A stretch of DNA of 50,384 nucleotides from Microbacterium flavescens. GTDB taxonomy: Bacteria > Actinomycetota > Actinomycetes > Actinomycetales > Microbacteriaceae. Where the stretch lies: positions 1-50,384 of the forward strand of contig NZ_JAFIWA010000010.1 in NCBI RefSeq assembly GCF_018588945.1. Direction: 5' to 3'. Below the pieces are notes generated by a model, which was not told the DNA's origin, made no database searches, and saw only the letters and a list, made by a program, of their open reading frames with translations. Position numbers and translations under genes: made by a program. Shown here piece by piece: positions 37,974 through 47,087 of the stretch (the first letter of the stretch is position 1; the number at the start of each line of letters is the position of its first letter).

Positions 37974-39662
37974 GTGGGGTACATCGACATCGCCGCCGTC
38001 TCATACGCGCTGCCCGACGGCAGGCCTCTGCTCGACGAGGTCTCGTTCCGGGTCGGCGAGGGGTCGACCACGGCGCTCATCGGACAGAACGGCGCAGGCA
38101 AGACGACCCTGCTGCGGATCGTGCGCGGCGAGACACCGCCGCTGTCGGGCGTGGTCTCGATCGACGGCGGACTCGGCGTCATGGACCAGTTCGTGGGTCA
38201 CGGCGAGCCCGGGCAGACCGTGCACGACCTGCTCATCGCCGTCGCCCCCGACCGCGTGCGCCGCGCGGCACGCGAGCTCGAGGACTCCGAGGCGGCGATC
38301 ATCGAGCGCGACGACCTCGACACCCAGATGCGCTACGCGAGCGCGCTCGCCGACTACGCCGAGGCCGGCGGCTACGAGTACGAGACGGTGTGGGACACCT
38401 GCACGATCGCGGCCCTCGGCGTTCCCTTCTCGCGCGCACGGTTCCGTGAGCTCACGACGCTCTCGGGCGGCGAGCAGAAGCGGCTCGCGCTCGAGGCGCT
38501 GCTGCGCGGACCCGATCAGGTGCTCCTGCTCGACGAACCCGACAACTACCTCGACGTGCCGGGGAAGCGATGGCTCGAGGCGAAGCTCCGCGAGACGGCG
38601 AAGACCGTGCTGCTCGTCTCCCACGACCGGGAGCTGCTCGCGCGCGCGGCCGACCGCATCGTGACCCTGGAAGCGGGTGGTGCCGGCAGCACCGCGTGGG
38701 TGCACGGCGGCGGCTTCGGCACGTACCACCGCGCACGCGACGACCGCATGGCCCGGCTCGACGAACTGCGGCGGCGGTGGGACGAGCAGCACGTGAAGCT
38801 CAAGGCGCTGGTGGCGACGCTCAAGGTGAAGGCGACGGCGAACGACTCCTTCACGTCGCGCTACCGTGCCGCGCAGACGCGCCTGCGGAAGTTCGAGGAA
38901 GCCGGTCCGCCGCAGGAGCGGCCGCCCGAGCAGGACCTCGTGCTGCGCCTTCGCGGCGCACGCACCGGCCGGCGGGCCGTGGTCGCCGAGCAGCTCGAGC
39001 TCACCGGGCTGATGAAGCCCTTCGACGTCGAGGTGTGGTTCGGGGACCGGGTCGCGGTGCTCGGGTCCAACGGCTCGGGCAAGTCGCACTTCCTGCGACT
39101 GCTGGCCCGCGGCGGCACCGACCCCGACGGGCGCCTCGGCCATGTGACGACGACCGGAGCGGGCCTGCCGTCCGTCGATCACACCGGGCGCGCGGTGCTG
39201 GGCGCGCGCGTCGTGCCGGGATGGTTCGCCCAGACCCACCGGCACCCCGAGTTCAGCGGTCGGACTCTGCTCGACATCCTCCACCGCGGCGAGGATGCCC
39301 GCGCCGGACTGCCCCGGGTCGCCGCGAGCAGCGCCCTCGACCGCTACGGGCTGGTCGGTCAAGCCGAGCAGACCTTCGACAGCCTCTCGGGAGGTCAGCA
39401 GGCGCGGTTCCAGATCCTGCTGCTCGAGCTGTCGGGCGCGACGCTGCTGCTGCTCGACGAGCCCACCGACAACCTCGACCTGGTGTCGGCGGAGGCGCTT
39501 CAGGACGCCCTCGCGCGCTTCGAGGGCACCGTGCTCGCGGTGACGCACGACCGCTGGCTGGCGAAGTCCTTCGACCGGTTCCTGGTCTTCGGGGCCGACG
39601 GGAACGTGTTCGAGTCGGACCGGCCGGTCTGGGACGAGGCCCGCGTCGCCCGCGACCGCTGA
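37974..39662 (+). CDS. ABC-F family ATPase
   Basis: 562 residues, two ABC domains and no membrane part. Domain 1: Walker A GQNGAGKT (37-44), signature LSGGEQKR, Walker B LLLDEPDNYLD, H-loop VSHDREL. A charged interdomain linker (about 255-310, RRRWDEQHVKLKAL...) is the part that reaches into the ribosome in this family. Domain 2: Walker A GSNGSGKSH, signature LSGGQQAR, Walker B LLLDEPTDNLD. ABC-F proteins act on stalled ribosomes, and some protect against antibiotics; the subtype is not clear from sequence, so no resistance claim is made. GTG 37974 is the likely start. Confidence 0.9.
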   Translation: MGYIDIAAVSYALPDGRPLLDEVSFRVGEGSTTALIGQNGAGKTTLLRIVRGETPPLSGVVSIDGGLGVMDQFVGHGEPGQTVHDLLIAVAPDRVRRAARELEDSEAAIIERDDLDTQMRYASALADYAEAGGYEYETVWDTCTIAALGVPFSRARFRELTTLSGGEQKRLALEALLRGPDQVLLLDEPDNYLDVPGKRWLEAKLRETAKTVLLVSHDRELLARAADRIVTLEAGGAGSTAWVHGGGFGTYHRARDDRMARLDELRRRWDEQHVKLKALVATLKVKATANDSFTSRYRAAQTRLRKFEEAGPPQERPPEQDLVLRLRGARTGRRAVVAEQLELTGLMKPFDVEVWFGDRVAVLGSNGSGKSHFLRLLARGGTDPDGRLGHVTTTGAGLPSVDHTGRAVLGARVVPGWFAQTHRHPEFSGRTLLDILHRGEDARAGLPRVAASSALDRYGLVGQAEQTFDSLSGGQQARFQILLLELSGATLLLLDEPTDNLDLVSAEALQDALARFEGTVLAVTHDRWLAKSFDRFLVFGADGNVFESDRPVWDEARVARDR

Positions 39663-39682
39663 GGCGGCCGCTCGGGTCGGGG

Positions 39683-39797
39683 CGTTTCGTCTCGCTTCGC
39701 TCGCTCAACGACCGGGTGCGTCCGCGTTTCGTCTCGCTTCGCTCGCTCAACGACCGGGTGCGTCCGCGTTTCGTCTCGCTTGGGTCGCTCAACGACC
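39683..39797 (-). repeat. Three tandem copies of repeat family A, reversed orientation
   Basis: Copies start at 39683, 39725 and 39767 (period 42). The first two are identical; the third has GGGTC in place of TCGC in the middle. It fills the gap between the ABC-F gene and guaB3. Confidence 0.93.
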
Positions 39798-39825
39798 AGG
39801 GCGGGGGCCGCGCGACCCCGGCGGG

Positions 39826-39831
39826 TAGGCT
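39826..39831 (+). promoter_or_regulatory. -10 box TAGGCT, leaderless start of guaB3
   Basis: TAGGCT, six bases, GTG 39838. Confidence 0.5.
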
Positions 39832-39837
39832 GGGAGC

Positions 39838-40965
39838 GTGAGCATGGACATCGAACTCGGTCGCGCCAAGCGCGCACGCCGCGCGTACACGTTCGACGAC
39901 ATCGCGGTCGTGCCGTCGCGGCGCACGCGCAACCCCGAGGACGTCTCGACCACGTGGACCATCGACGCCTTCAGCTTCGACATCCCGGTGCTCGGAGCCC
40001 CGATGGACTCCGTCGTCAGCCCGCAGACCGCGATCATGCTCGGTCAGCTCGGCGGGCTCGGCGTCCTCGACCTCGAGGGCCTCTGGACGCGCTACGACGA
40101 CCCCACACCCCTCCTCGCAGAGATCGCCGGGCTCGAGAAGGCCGAGGCGACGCGGCGCATGCAGGAGGTCTACTCCGAGCCGATCAAGCCCGAGCTCGTT
40201 CGTGATCGCCTCGCCGAGATCCGTGCCGCCGGCGTCACCGTCGCCGGTGCGCTCACGCCCCAGCGCACGCAGGAGCTCTACGAGACCGTCGTCGCCGCCG
40301 GCGTCGACCTCTTCGTGATCCGCGGCACCACGGTATCGGCGGAGCACGTGTCGTCCGTCGACCAGCCCCTGAACCTCAAGAAGTTCATCTACGACCTCGA
40401 CGTCCCGGTGATCGTCGGCGGAGCCGCCACCTACACGGCGGCCCTCCACCTCATGCGTACGGGCGCAGCGGGCGTTCTCGTCGGATTCGGCGGGGGCGCG
40501 GCATCCACCACTCGCGCCACTCTCGGTCTGCACGCGCCGATGGCGACCGCCGTCGCCGACGTGGCCGGTGCGCGCCGCGACTACCTCGACGAGTCGGGCG
40601 GCCGCTACGTGCACGTGATCGCCGACGGCGGCGTGGGCACCTCGGGCGACATCGTCAAGGCGCTCGCGATGGGGGCCGACGCCGTCATGCTCGGCGTGGC
40701 GCTGGCGCGGGCGACGGATGCCCCGGGCAAGGGCTTCCACTGGGGTCCCGAGGCGCATCACTCCAAGCTCCCGCGCGGACGCCGCGTGAAGGTCGACCAG
40801 GTCGCTTCGCTCGAAGAGGTCCTGTACGGCCCTGCGCCCGTCGCCGACGGAACCGCGAACCTCATCGGCGCGCTGCGCAAGTCCATGGCCACCACCGGAT
40901 ACTCCGACCTCAAGGAGTTCCAGCGGGTCGAGGTCGTCGTCGTCGCGCCGTACAGCCTGGGATGA
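39838..40965 (+). CDS. GuaB3 family IMP dehydrogenase-related protein
   Basis: 375 residues, no CBS pair. Barrel start YTFDDIAVVPSRRTRNPEDV and the later IADGGVGTSGDIVKALAMGADAVMLG follow the IMPDH/GMP-reductase fold. The position of the catalytic loop reads IRGTTVSAEH, so the IMPDH cysteine is replaced, as expected for the actinobacterial GuaB3 group. Catalytic activity is therefore doubtful; a purine-related regulatory or salvage role is possible. GTG 39838 follows TAGGCT. The stop overlaps the SURF1 ATG by 4 bases. Confidence 0.9.
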   Translation: MSMDIELGRAKRARRAYTFDDIAVVPSRRTRNPEDVSTTWTIDAFSFDIPVLGAPMDSVVSPQTAIMLGQLGGLGVLDLEGLWTRYDDPTPLLAEIAGLEKAEATRRMQEVYSEPIKPELVRDRLAEIRAAGVTVAGALTPQRTQELYETVVAAGVDLFVIRGTTVSAEHVSSVDQPLNLKKFIYDLDVPVIVGGAATYTAALHLMRTGAAGVLVGFGGGAASTTRATLGLHAPMATAVADVAGARRDYLDESGGRYVHVIADGGVGTSGDIVKALAMGADAVMLGVALARATDAPGKGFHWGPEAHHSKLPRGRRVKVDQVASLEEVLYGPAPVADGTANLIGALRKSMATTGYSDLKEFQRVEVVVVAPYSLG

Positions 40966-41963
40966 CCGAACCCGACGCCGGGTCGTCGAGCGGGCGCAGC
41001 GAGACGAAACGCTCCGAGCCCACGAGCGCCGTGACGTCCGGCGCAGACGACTCCGCGAGCGCGCCGGCCGAGGCATCCGTCCCCGAGGTCTTCCCGCCGA
41101 CCCTGCGCGAGGTCATGCTGCGCCCGCAGTGGATCGCGATGCTGCTGTTCTGCCTCGTCGTCGCGGGAGTGTTCGCGTGGCTCGGGCAGTGGCAGCTCAG
41201 CCGAGCCATCGACACCGACCCGCCCGAGGCCGGTGCGACCGAGGTGGTCCGCCCGATCGCCGAGGTCGCCGCGCCGGGGGAGTACCTGCCCGAGCCGCTC
41301 GTCGGCCAGCGGGTGACGGTCGACGGGTTCTGGATGCCGGGCAACTTCCTCGTCGTCTCCTCGCGCTTCAACGACGGTGACGAGGGCTACTGGGTGACCG
41401 GGCAGCTTCGGCTGGCGGGCACCGACGAGCCGACATCGCTGGCCGTGGCGCTCGGCTGGGCGCCCACCCTCGACGAAGCACAGGCCGCTGCGGAACAGCT
41501 CGACCGGGGTACCTCGGGCGCCGTGAAGACTCCGGAGACGGTGACCGGGCGCCTCATCTCGGACGAAGGCCCAGTGCCGCCGCCGAACGGCGCCGACCCG
41601 CAGACCCTGACCCGCATGTCGCCGGCGGCGCTGCTCGGGCAATGGACCGACGTCGACGACATGGACGTTTACCGCCCGTACCTGGCGTCCGAGACGGCGC
41701 CACGCCCGCTCGTCGACATCTCGTCGCCGGCGCCGGAGGAAGGGTCCGGGGTCAACTGGCTCAACATCTTCTACGCCGCGGAGTGGGCGATCTTCGCCGG
41801 TTTCGCGTTCTACCTCTGGTACCGCCTCGCCAAGGACGCGTGGGAGAAGGAACTCGAGGACTTCGAAGACGATGACGACGAAGCGGATGCCGCTTCCCAC
41901 GCCGCCTACGGAGCCGGTTCCGACGCCGCAGCACCGGACGGCGCCGCGGAAACACGCGGGTAG
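40962..41963 (+). CDS. SURF1 family cytochrome-oxidase assembly protein
   Basis: 333 residues. Two membrane segments near the ends (about 57-75 and 266-286) flank an extracytoplasmic domain, with SURF1 features W(L)GQWQLSRA after helix 1, VTVDGFWMPGNFLVVSSR, VALGWAP and the NWLNIFYAAEWAIFAGFAFYLWYR helix 2. The tail is acidic. ATG 40962 overlaps the guaB3 stop, but residues 7-17 are encoded by a family-A repeat copy; GTG 41031 (residue 24) would be an alternative start that leaves the repeat intergenic. Role: assembly of haem-copper oxidase, by family. Confidence 0.88.
   Translation: MTEPDAGSSSGRSETKRSEPTSAVTSGADDSASAPAEASVPEVFPPTLREVMLRPQWIAMLLFCLVVAGVFAWLGQWQLSRAIDTDPPEAGATEVVRPIAEVAAPGEYLPEPLVGQRVTVDGFWMPGNFLVVSSRFNDGDEGYWVTGQLRLAGTDEPTSLAVALGWAPTLDEAQAAAEQLDRGTSGAVKTPETVTGRLISDEGPVPPPNGADPQTLTRMSPAALLGQWTDVDDMDVYRPYLASETAPRPLVDISSPAPEEGSGVNWLNIFYAAEWAIFAGFAFYLWYRLAKDAWEKELEDFEDDDDEADAASHAAYGAGSDAAAPDGAAETRG
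40981..41012 (+). repeat. Copy of repeat family A inside the SURF1 reading frame
   Basis: GGTCGTCGAGCGGGCG then CAGCGAGACGAAACGC, matching the guaB-array core with few changes. In frame it encodes SSSGRSETK. Confidence 0.85.
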
Positions 41964-41966
41964 ACT
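41961..41966 (+). promoter_or_regulatory. -10 box TAGACT, leaderless start of the DUF3817 gene
   Basis: TAGACT overlaps the SURF1 stop codon region; six bases then ATG 41973. It likely drives DUF3817-guaA-glycosyltransferase. Confidence 0.55.
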
Positions 41967-41972
41967 GGCTCC

Positions 41973-42473
41973 ATGCCCCGCCCCCCGAAGCTCGCTACGT
42001 TTCCGGCGATCCGCGGAGCCCTGAAGTTCTACCAGATCTGCTCGATCATCACCGGCACGATGCTGCTGCTGCTGGTCGCCGAGATGGTCATGAAGTACGC
42101 CTTCAGCCTCGAGCTCTTCCTCGGCGGATCCGGCGGCTTCCTCTGGTGGGCTCCCGTGGTCGAAGGGCCCGACGGGCCCGAGTCGACCGGCGACGGGTTC
42201 AACCTGTCGCTCGGCATCCTCGTCGCACACGGCTGGTTCTACGTCGTCTACCTCGTGGCGTGCTTCCGCGTGTGGAGCCTCATGCGCTGGAACCTGCTGC
42301 GCCTGGCCATGCTCGCCGCGGGTGGCATCGTGCCGCTGCTGTCGTTCTTCATGGAGGCGCGCGTCGGTCGTGAGGTTCGGCAGTACCTGAAGGCCCGCGA
42401 AGACGCCGAGCTGCACTCCGGCGCCGAGCACTCCACCCTCACCCACGCGATCCCCACGGAGAACCAGCGTTGA
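41973..42473 (+). CDS. DUF3817 domain membrane protein
   Basis: 166 residues with three membrane segments (about 22-42, 78-98, 108-128). Family features: [58 protein letters not shown]. The C-terminal 35 residues are charged. It is next to guaA, and its stop overlaps the guaA TTG, so the two are coupled. Function unknown. Confidence 0.85.
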   Translation: MPRPPKLATFPAIRGALKFYQICSIITGTMLLLLVAEMVMKYAFSLELFLGGSGGFLWWAPVVEGPDGPESTGDGFNLSLGILVAHGWFYVVYLVACFRVWSLMRWNLLRLAMLAAGGIVPLLSFFMEARVGREVRQYLKAREDAELHSGAEHSTLTHAIPTENQR

Positions 42474-44053
42474 CCGAGCAGACCGAAACCTCCCAGCGAC
42501 CGGTCCTGGTCGTCGACTTCGGGGCGCAGTACGCCCAGCTCATCGCGCGCCGCGTGCGGGAAGCCGGGGTGTACAGCGAGATCGTGCCGCACACCGCGTC
42601 GGCCGCCGACATCGCGGCGAAGAACCCCGTCGGCATCATCCTGTCGGGCGGCCCGTCCTCGGTGTACGAGACCGGCGCCCCGGCGCTCGACACGGGCGTC
42701 TTCGATCTCGGCGTGCCGACGCTCGGCATCTGCTACGGCTTCCAGGTCATGGCCCAGGCTCTCGGCGGCGAGGTCGCCAACACCGGTCTTCGTGAGTATG
42801 GCGCGACCGACGCCGCGGTCACCGGCGACGGGGGCGTGCTCCTCGGCGGTCAGCCCGTCGACCAGAACGTCTGGATGAGCCACGGCGACCAGGTCTCGCG
42901 GGCACCCGAGGGCTTCGATGTGCTGGCTTCGACCTCGGCCACTCCGGTCGCCGCGTTCGGCAGCGACGAGAAGCGCCTCTACGGCGTGCAGTGGCACCCC
43001 GAGGTGAAGCACTCCGACCACGGTCAGCAGGTCATCGAGAACTTCCTCCACAAGGCGGCAGGTCTGCCGGCCGACTGGAACAGCGGCAACGTCATCGCCG
43101 AGCAGGTCGAGCGCATCCAGGCGCAGATCGGATCGGGCCGCGTGATCTCCGCGCTGTCCGGCGGCGTCGACTCCGCTGTGTCCACCGCCCTCGTGCACAA
43201 GGCCGTCGGCGACCAGCTCACGGCGATCTTCGTCGACCACGGGCTGTTGCGGAAGGGCGAGCGCGAGCAGGTCGAGAACGACTACGTCGCCTCGACGGGC
43301 GTCCGCCTGATCACCATCGACGCGCGCGAGCAGTTCCTGAACGCGCTCGAGGGCGTGAGCGACCCCGAGCAGAAGCGCAAGATCATCGGGCGGGAGTTCA
43401 TCCGCTCGTTCGAAGCCGCCGAGCGCGAGCTCGTCGCCGAGGCTGAGGCCGACGGCGAGCCGATCCGCTTCCTCGTGCAGGGCACGCTGTATCCCGATGT
43501 CGTCGAGTCCGGCGGTGGCGCCGGTACGGCGAACATCAAGTCGCACCACAACGTCGGCGGGCTTCCCGAAGACCTGCAGTTCGAGCTCGTCGAGCCGCTG
43601 CGCACCCTCTTCAAGGACGAGGTGCGCGCGATCGGCCGCGAACTGGGCCTGCCGGAGGCGATCGTCGCCCGCCAGCCTTTTCCGGGCCCCGGCCTCGGCA
43701 TCCGGATCGTGGGTGCGGTCACCGCTGACCGGCTCGAGATTCTGCGTGACGCCGACGCCATCGCCCGCGAGGAGCTGACGAAGGCCGGCCTCGACGGCGA
43801 GATCTGGCAGTGCCCGGTGGTGCTGCTCGCCGACGTGCGCTCGGTGGGCGTGCAGGGCGACGGCCGCACGTACGGTCACCCGATCGTGCTGCGCCCCGTC
43901 TCGAGCGAGGACGCGATGACCGCCGACTGGACGCGGCTGCCCTACGACGTGCTCGCCCGCATCTCCAACCGCATCACCAACGAAGTCCGCGAGGTGAACC
44001 GCGTCGTGCTCGACGTGACGTCGAAGCCGCCGGGGACCATCGAGTGGGAGTGA
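42470..44053 (+). CDS. guaA: GMP synthase (glutamine-hydrolysing)
   Basis: 527 residues, complete. Turns XMP, glutamine and ATP into GMP. N-terminal class I amidotransferase with nucleophile Cys88 in GICYGFQ and the His in QWHPEV. The ATP-pyrophosphatase domain has the PP-loop SGGVDS (230-235), then the C-terminal dimerisation domain ending KPPGTIEWE. The TTG start at 42470 is preceded by GGAGAA and overlaps the DUF3817 stop. Its stop overlaps the next GTG. Confidence 0.98.
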   Translation: MTEQTETSQRPVLVVDFGAQYAQLIARRVREAGVYSEIVPHTASAADIAAKNPVGIILSGGPSSVYETGAPALDTGVFDLGVPTLGICYGFQVMAQALGGEVANTGLREYGATDAAVTGDGGVLLGGQPVDQNVWMSHGDQVSRAPEGFDVLASTSATPVAAFGSDEKRLYGVQWHPEVKHSDHGQQVIENFLHKAAGLPADWNSGNVIAEQVERIQAQIGSGRVISALSGGVDSAVSTALVHKAVGDQLTAIFVDHGLLRKGEREQVENDYVASTGVRLITIDAREQFLNALEGVSDPEQKRKIIGREFIRSFEAAERELVAEAEADGEPIRFLVQGTLYPDVVESGGGAGTANIKSHHNVGGLPEDLQFELVEPLRTLFKDEVRAIGRELGLPEAIVARQPFPGPGLGIRIVGAVTADRLEILRDADAIAREELTKAGLDGEIWQCPVVLLADVRSVGVQGDGRTYGHPIVLRPVSSEDAMTADWTRLPYDVLARISNRITNEVREVNRVVLDVTSKPPGTIEWE

Positions 44054-45438
44054 CCGGCACAGGCGCCGGGCTGCCCGACGCGGACTACGTGCTGCTCGGC
44101 AGCCGTGTCGCGCTCGGGCTCGACGGCGGATTCGCCGTCGCGGTGCCGCGGCGCCTGCGGCTGCTCGCGTCCGCCGGCGCGCGCGACCCGCTGCAGCTGA
44201 GCGTCGACGGTGCGCCGCCCGAGGTGCACGCCGCGCAGCGGCAGGACTTCGTCGACGCCGGGCTGCTCGACTCGGTGGGCTCCGCGCGCAATCTCTTCGA
44301 CGACCTCGTCGCCGATCCGTCGTGGCTGTGGCCCTACGCTGCGGCCGCAGATGGCGAGGTTCCCGCGGGCGAGCGTCGAGAGGTGACGGATGCCGCAGGC
44401 CGAACCGTCCTCTCGCTCCCGGTGCTCGACGACCCGCTGTGGCATCTGTCCGATGCTGTGATCGTGGTGCCCACTCCTGACGGCGACCGCTGGCTGCGGG
44501 GGTTCCGCGCGCTGTACATCGCATGGCTCACCCACCTCACCGACCAGCGCCGGGCGGCCGCCGGCGACCCCGACCGCCTGCTCGTGGTGATCTGCGAGTC
44601 GCGGCAGATCGGGGAGACGCTGGTCGACTGGGACGACCCCCGCGTGCGGCTGGTGCACACCGTGCACAACTCGCACCTGCCGGCGCCGTACGACGATGCG
44701 GACGCCCCCGTCGCGGGCATGTGGCAGCGCTGGCTCGAGATCCTCGACCGCTACGACGCCGTGCTGTGGCCGACACGGGCGCAACGCGACGAGGTGGCCG
44801 CCCGATTCGGCGACCCCGGCACCTTCCACGTCGTGCCGAACACGATCGATCTCGGCGACGAGCCGCCGGATGCGGCATCCCGCGATCATCGCAGCGTCGT
44901 GATGATGAACCGGCTCGCCGACCAGAAGCGCGTCGACCTGGCGATCCGCGCGTGGGTGAGGGTGGTTGCCGCTGTGCCCGACGCGCGGCTCGACGTGTAC
45001 GGCGACGGCCCGCTGCGGGAAGAGCTGCGCTTGCTCGTCGACGAGCTCGGGCTCGGCGGGTCGGTGCACATACGGGGCACGACCGACGACCCCGACGCGA
45101 TCTTCGACCGCGCGGCGCTGTTCCTCGTGTCGACGGCGTTCGAGGGCCAGGGGCTCGCGATCGCCGAAGCTCTGGCGCGAGGCCTTCCGGTCGTGACGTT
45201 CGACGCCCGGTACGGCCCGCGCGAGGCGGTGGGCGATGCCGGCGTGCTCGTCGCGCCGGGCGACGTCGAGGGTCTCGCCGACGCCGTGATCGACCTTCTG
45301 CGCGACGAAGACCGCCGCGCCGAGCTGGCCGCCCATGCGCGGTCGGTGGCCGCGGCGTTCACCCCCGATGCCGTGCGTCCCGCACTGGTGGCCGCAGTGC
45401 GCGCTGCGGTCGAGGCGCCGTCGCGTCGCGCCCGCTGA
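44050..45438 (+). CDS. GT4-type glycosyltransferase (TagE/poly(glycerol-phosphate) glucosyltransferase-like)
   Basis: 462 residues, no signal or membrane segment. The N-terminal half is divergent, with [14 protein letters not shown] at about 215-228. The C-terminal GT-B half has [30 protein letters not shown] and the donor-site [18 protein letters not shown] followed by YGPREAV. The YGP element is typical of TagE/GtfA-like enzymes that glycosylate wall teichoic acid or surface proteins. The acceptor is unknown here. GTG 44050 overlaps the guaA stop by 4 bases. Could serve a surface glycan; a link to the pilus locus 36 kb away is not supported. Confidence 0.8.
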   Translation: MTGTGAGLPDADYVLLGSRVALGLDGGFAVAVPRRLRLLASAGARDPLQLSVDGAPPEVHAAQRQDFVDAGLLDSVGSARNLFDDLVADPSWLWPYAAAADGEVPAGERREVTDAAGRTVLSLPVLDDPLWHLSDAVIVVPTPDGDRWLRGFRALYIAWLTHLTDQRRAAAGDPDRLLVVICESRQIGETLVDWDDPRVRLVHTVHNSHLPAPYDDADAPVAGMWQRWLEILDRYDAVLWPTRAQRDEVAARFGDPGTFHVVPNTIDLGDEPPDAASRDHRSVVMMNRLADQKRVDLAIRAWVRVVAAVPDARLDVYGDGPLREELRLLVDELGLGGSVHIRGTTDDPDAIFDRAALFLVSTAFEGQGLAIAEALARGLPVVTFDARYGPREAVGDAGVLVAPGDVEGLADAVIDLLRDEDRRAELAAHARSVAAAFTPDAVRPALVAAVRAAVEAPSRRAR

Positions 45439-45462
45439 CGCCGGGCCGCGTTCGTCTTGCTG

Positions 45463-45538
45463 CGTTTCGTCTCGCTTCGCTCGCTCAACGACCCGGGCAG
45501 GCGGATACCGGTCGTCTCGCTTCGCTCGCTCAACGACC
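45463..45538 (-). repeat. Two copies of repeat family A after the glycosyltransferase
   Basis: Reversed copies at 45463-45493 and 45511-45538, the second lacking the CGTTT end. Confidence 0.9.
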
Positions 45539-45543
45539 CGTGT

Positions 45544-45605
45544 GTTGAGTGTCCAGGACGTGCCGTCGGTCATGCCCAGCACGCGGCGTTTCCTGGACGC
45601 TCAAC
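45544..45605. repeat. Palindromic repeat family B, copy 1
   Basis: Arms GTTGAGTGTCCAGGA and TCCTGGACGCTCAAC (one mismatch) at the two ends of a 62-nt element, with a partly paired GC-rich middle. It lies ahead of the clpP pair. Confidence 0.88.
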
Positions 45606-45683
45606 CGAGGGGATCCGCCGTGGGCGGAGCGGCTGAGGGCGGAATCGGATGCCGGTGCCCGCCGCGCCGCGCAGGCTGAGGTC

Positions 45684-46313
45684 ATGGCAGAAGAAGGCAA
45701 GATCCCCATGTTCGGGGCCGAAGCCCGGCGCGAGCTGTTCCACCAGCGCGTGCTCGTGCTCGACGGTCCGCTCGACGATGACAACGGCACGCTCCTCGCG
45801 ACGCAGCTTCTGGCGCTCGCGGCCGAGGACGAGGCATCCGATATCTCTCTCTGGATCCATTCGCCGGGCGGCTCTGTTCCGTCGATGCTCGCGATCCGCG
45901 ACGTGATGCGGCTCATTCCGAACGACGTGGCCACGCTCGCGCTCGGGTTGGCGTGCAGCGCCGGCCAGTTCCTCCTGTCGGCTGGGACGCCCGGCAAGCG
46001 CCGAGCGCTGCCGCATGCCCGGATCTTGATGCACCAGGGCTCGTCGGGCATCGGCGGGTCGACGGTCGACGTCGAGGTGCAGGCCGGCGACCTGCGGCAC
46101 ACGCGCGACACGGTGCTCGGCCTCATCGCCGCCGACACCGGGCAGCCGATCGACCGCGTCTTCGACGACTCGCTCCACGACCGGTGGTACACGGCGGCCG
46201 AGGCGCTCGAGTACGGCTTCATCGACGAAGTCGTCGACGACTTCGCCCAGGTCGTGCCGCGGCGCCGACGTGCTGCGGGCCTCGGACTCGGCCCGGCGGA
46301 GGTGGCGGCATGA
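45684..46313 (+). CDS. ClpP-family protease subunit with intact catalytic triad
   Basis: 209 residues. The triad is Ser92 (GLACSAGQF), His117 (ILMHQG) and Asp166 (HDRWYTAAEALEYGFID), with the oxyanion loop SPGGS at 60-64. The usual GxAASMGAxLL is changed to GLACSAGQFLL but keeps the serine. No long propeptide. ATG 45684 is chosen because the frame upstream runs through palindrome B; only a weak GAGG precedes it. No clpX, tig or second housekeeping clpP is nearby, so this is an accessory copy. The stop overlaps the next gene by 4 bases. Confidence 0.88.
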   Translation: MAEEGKIPMFGAEARRELFHQRVLVLDGPLDDDNGTLLATQLLALAAEDEASDISLWIHSPGGSVPSMLAIRDVMRLIPNDVATLALGLACSAGQFLLSAGTPGKRRALPHARILMHQGSSGIGGSTVDVEVQAGDLRHTRDTVLGLIAADTGQPIDRVFDDSLHDRWYTAAEALEYGFIDEVVDDFAQVVPRRRRAAGLGLGPAEVAA

Positions 46314-46897
46314 CCTCGTACACGATCCCGAACGTGGTGGCGCAGCATCCGCGCGGCGACCGCGTCATGGACGTCTACTCGCACCTGCTCGCGGAGCGCG
46401 TCGTCTACCTCGGCACCGGCATCGATGCGGGAGTGGCGAACGCGCTCATCGCGCAGCTGCTGCATCTCGACGCCGACAGTCCGGACCGCGACATCCAGCT
46501 CTACATCAACTGCGAAGGCGGGGATCCGGCGGCCATGCTCGCGGTCTACGACACCATGCAGCACGTGCGGCCGGACGTCGCGACCACGGTCGTCGGGCAG
46601 GCGATCGGCGTCGGGGCGGTGATGCTCGCCGCGGGTGCGGCCGGGAAGCGCGCGGTGCTGCCGCACGCGCGGGTCGTGCTGCACCAGCCTGCCGGTCAGG
46701 GGAGGGGAGCGATCCCCGACCTGATCCTGCAGGCCGACGAGCTCGTGCGAGTGCGTGGAGACGTCGAGGCGATCCTGGCGCGCCACACCGGCAAGGATCC
46801 GGCGCAGCTGCGCGCCGACACCGACCGCGACCGGGTGTTCACGTCGACGGATGCCGTGGCTTACGGCCTGGCGGACCGAGTGCTCGCCGAGCGCTGA
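46310..46897 (+). CDS. ClpP-like subunit lacking the catalytic serine (ClpR-like)
   Basis: 195 residues with full ClpP length and fold markers (LYIN, AVYDTMQHV, GKRAVLPHARVVLHQP, DRDRVFTSTDAVAYGLAD). The nucleophile position reads GQAIGVGAVML, so serine is replaced by Gly100. The oxyanion loop SPGGS is replaced by CEGGD (68-72). His125 and Asp174 remain. It should be proteolytically silent and form mixed rings with the intact subunit encoded just upstream. ATG 46310 overlaps that gene (ATGA) and has GGAGG upstream. Confidence 0.87.
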   Translation: MTSYTIPNVVAQHPRGDRVMDVYSHLLAERVVYLGTGIDAGVANALIAQLLHLDADSPDRDIQLYINCEGGDPAAMLAVYDTMQHVRPDVATTVVGQAIGVGAVMLAAGAAGKRAVLPHARVVLHQPAGQGRGAIPDLILQADELVRVRGDVEAILARHTGKDPAQLRADTDRDRVFTSTDAVAYGLADRVLAER

Positions 46898-46986
46898 CCC
46901 CCGCCCCTTCGCGCCGCCTCGGGTCGTGTGCCCCGCGCCCGGGTTGAGTGTCCCCGCGCTAGGGGCTCAGTGCCCCCGCGCCCCGG

Positions 46987-47048
46987 GTTGAGTGTCCAGG
47001 ACCCGCCGTGCACCGGGCGGCCGGCGCGGCGTGTCCTGGACACTCAAC
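46987..47048. repeat. Palindromic repeat family B, copy 2
   Basis: Perfect 16-bp inverted ends GTTGAGTGTCCAGGAC and GTCCTGGACACTCAAC with a GC-rich, partly paired middle. A shorter related half (GGGTTGAGTGTCC) occurs just before, at 46941-46953. Confidence 0.93.
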
Positions 47049-47087
47049 CGCTGGGGACGGGTGGAAGGGCCGGGCGGGTCCCGTGGC

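Noticed and set aside
45549..45683. Longer N-terminus for the first ClpP starting in palindrome B.
   Set aside because: It would translate the hairpin repeat; ClpP family N-termini and the overlap layout fit ATG 45684.
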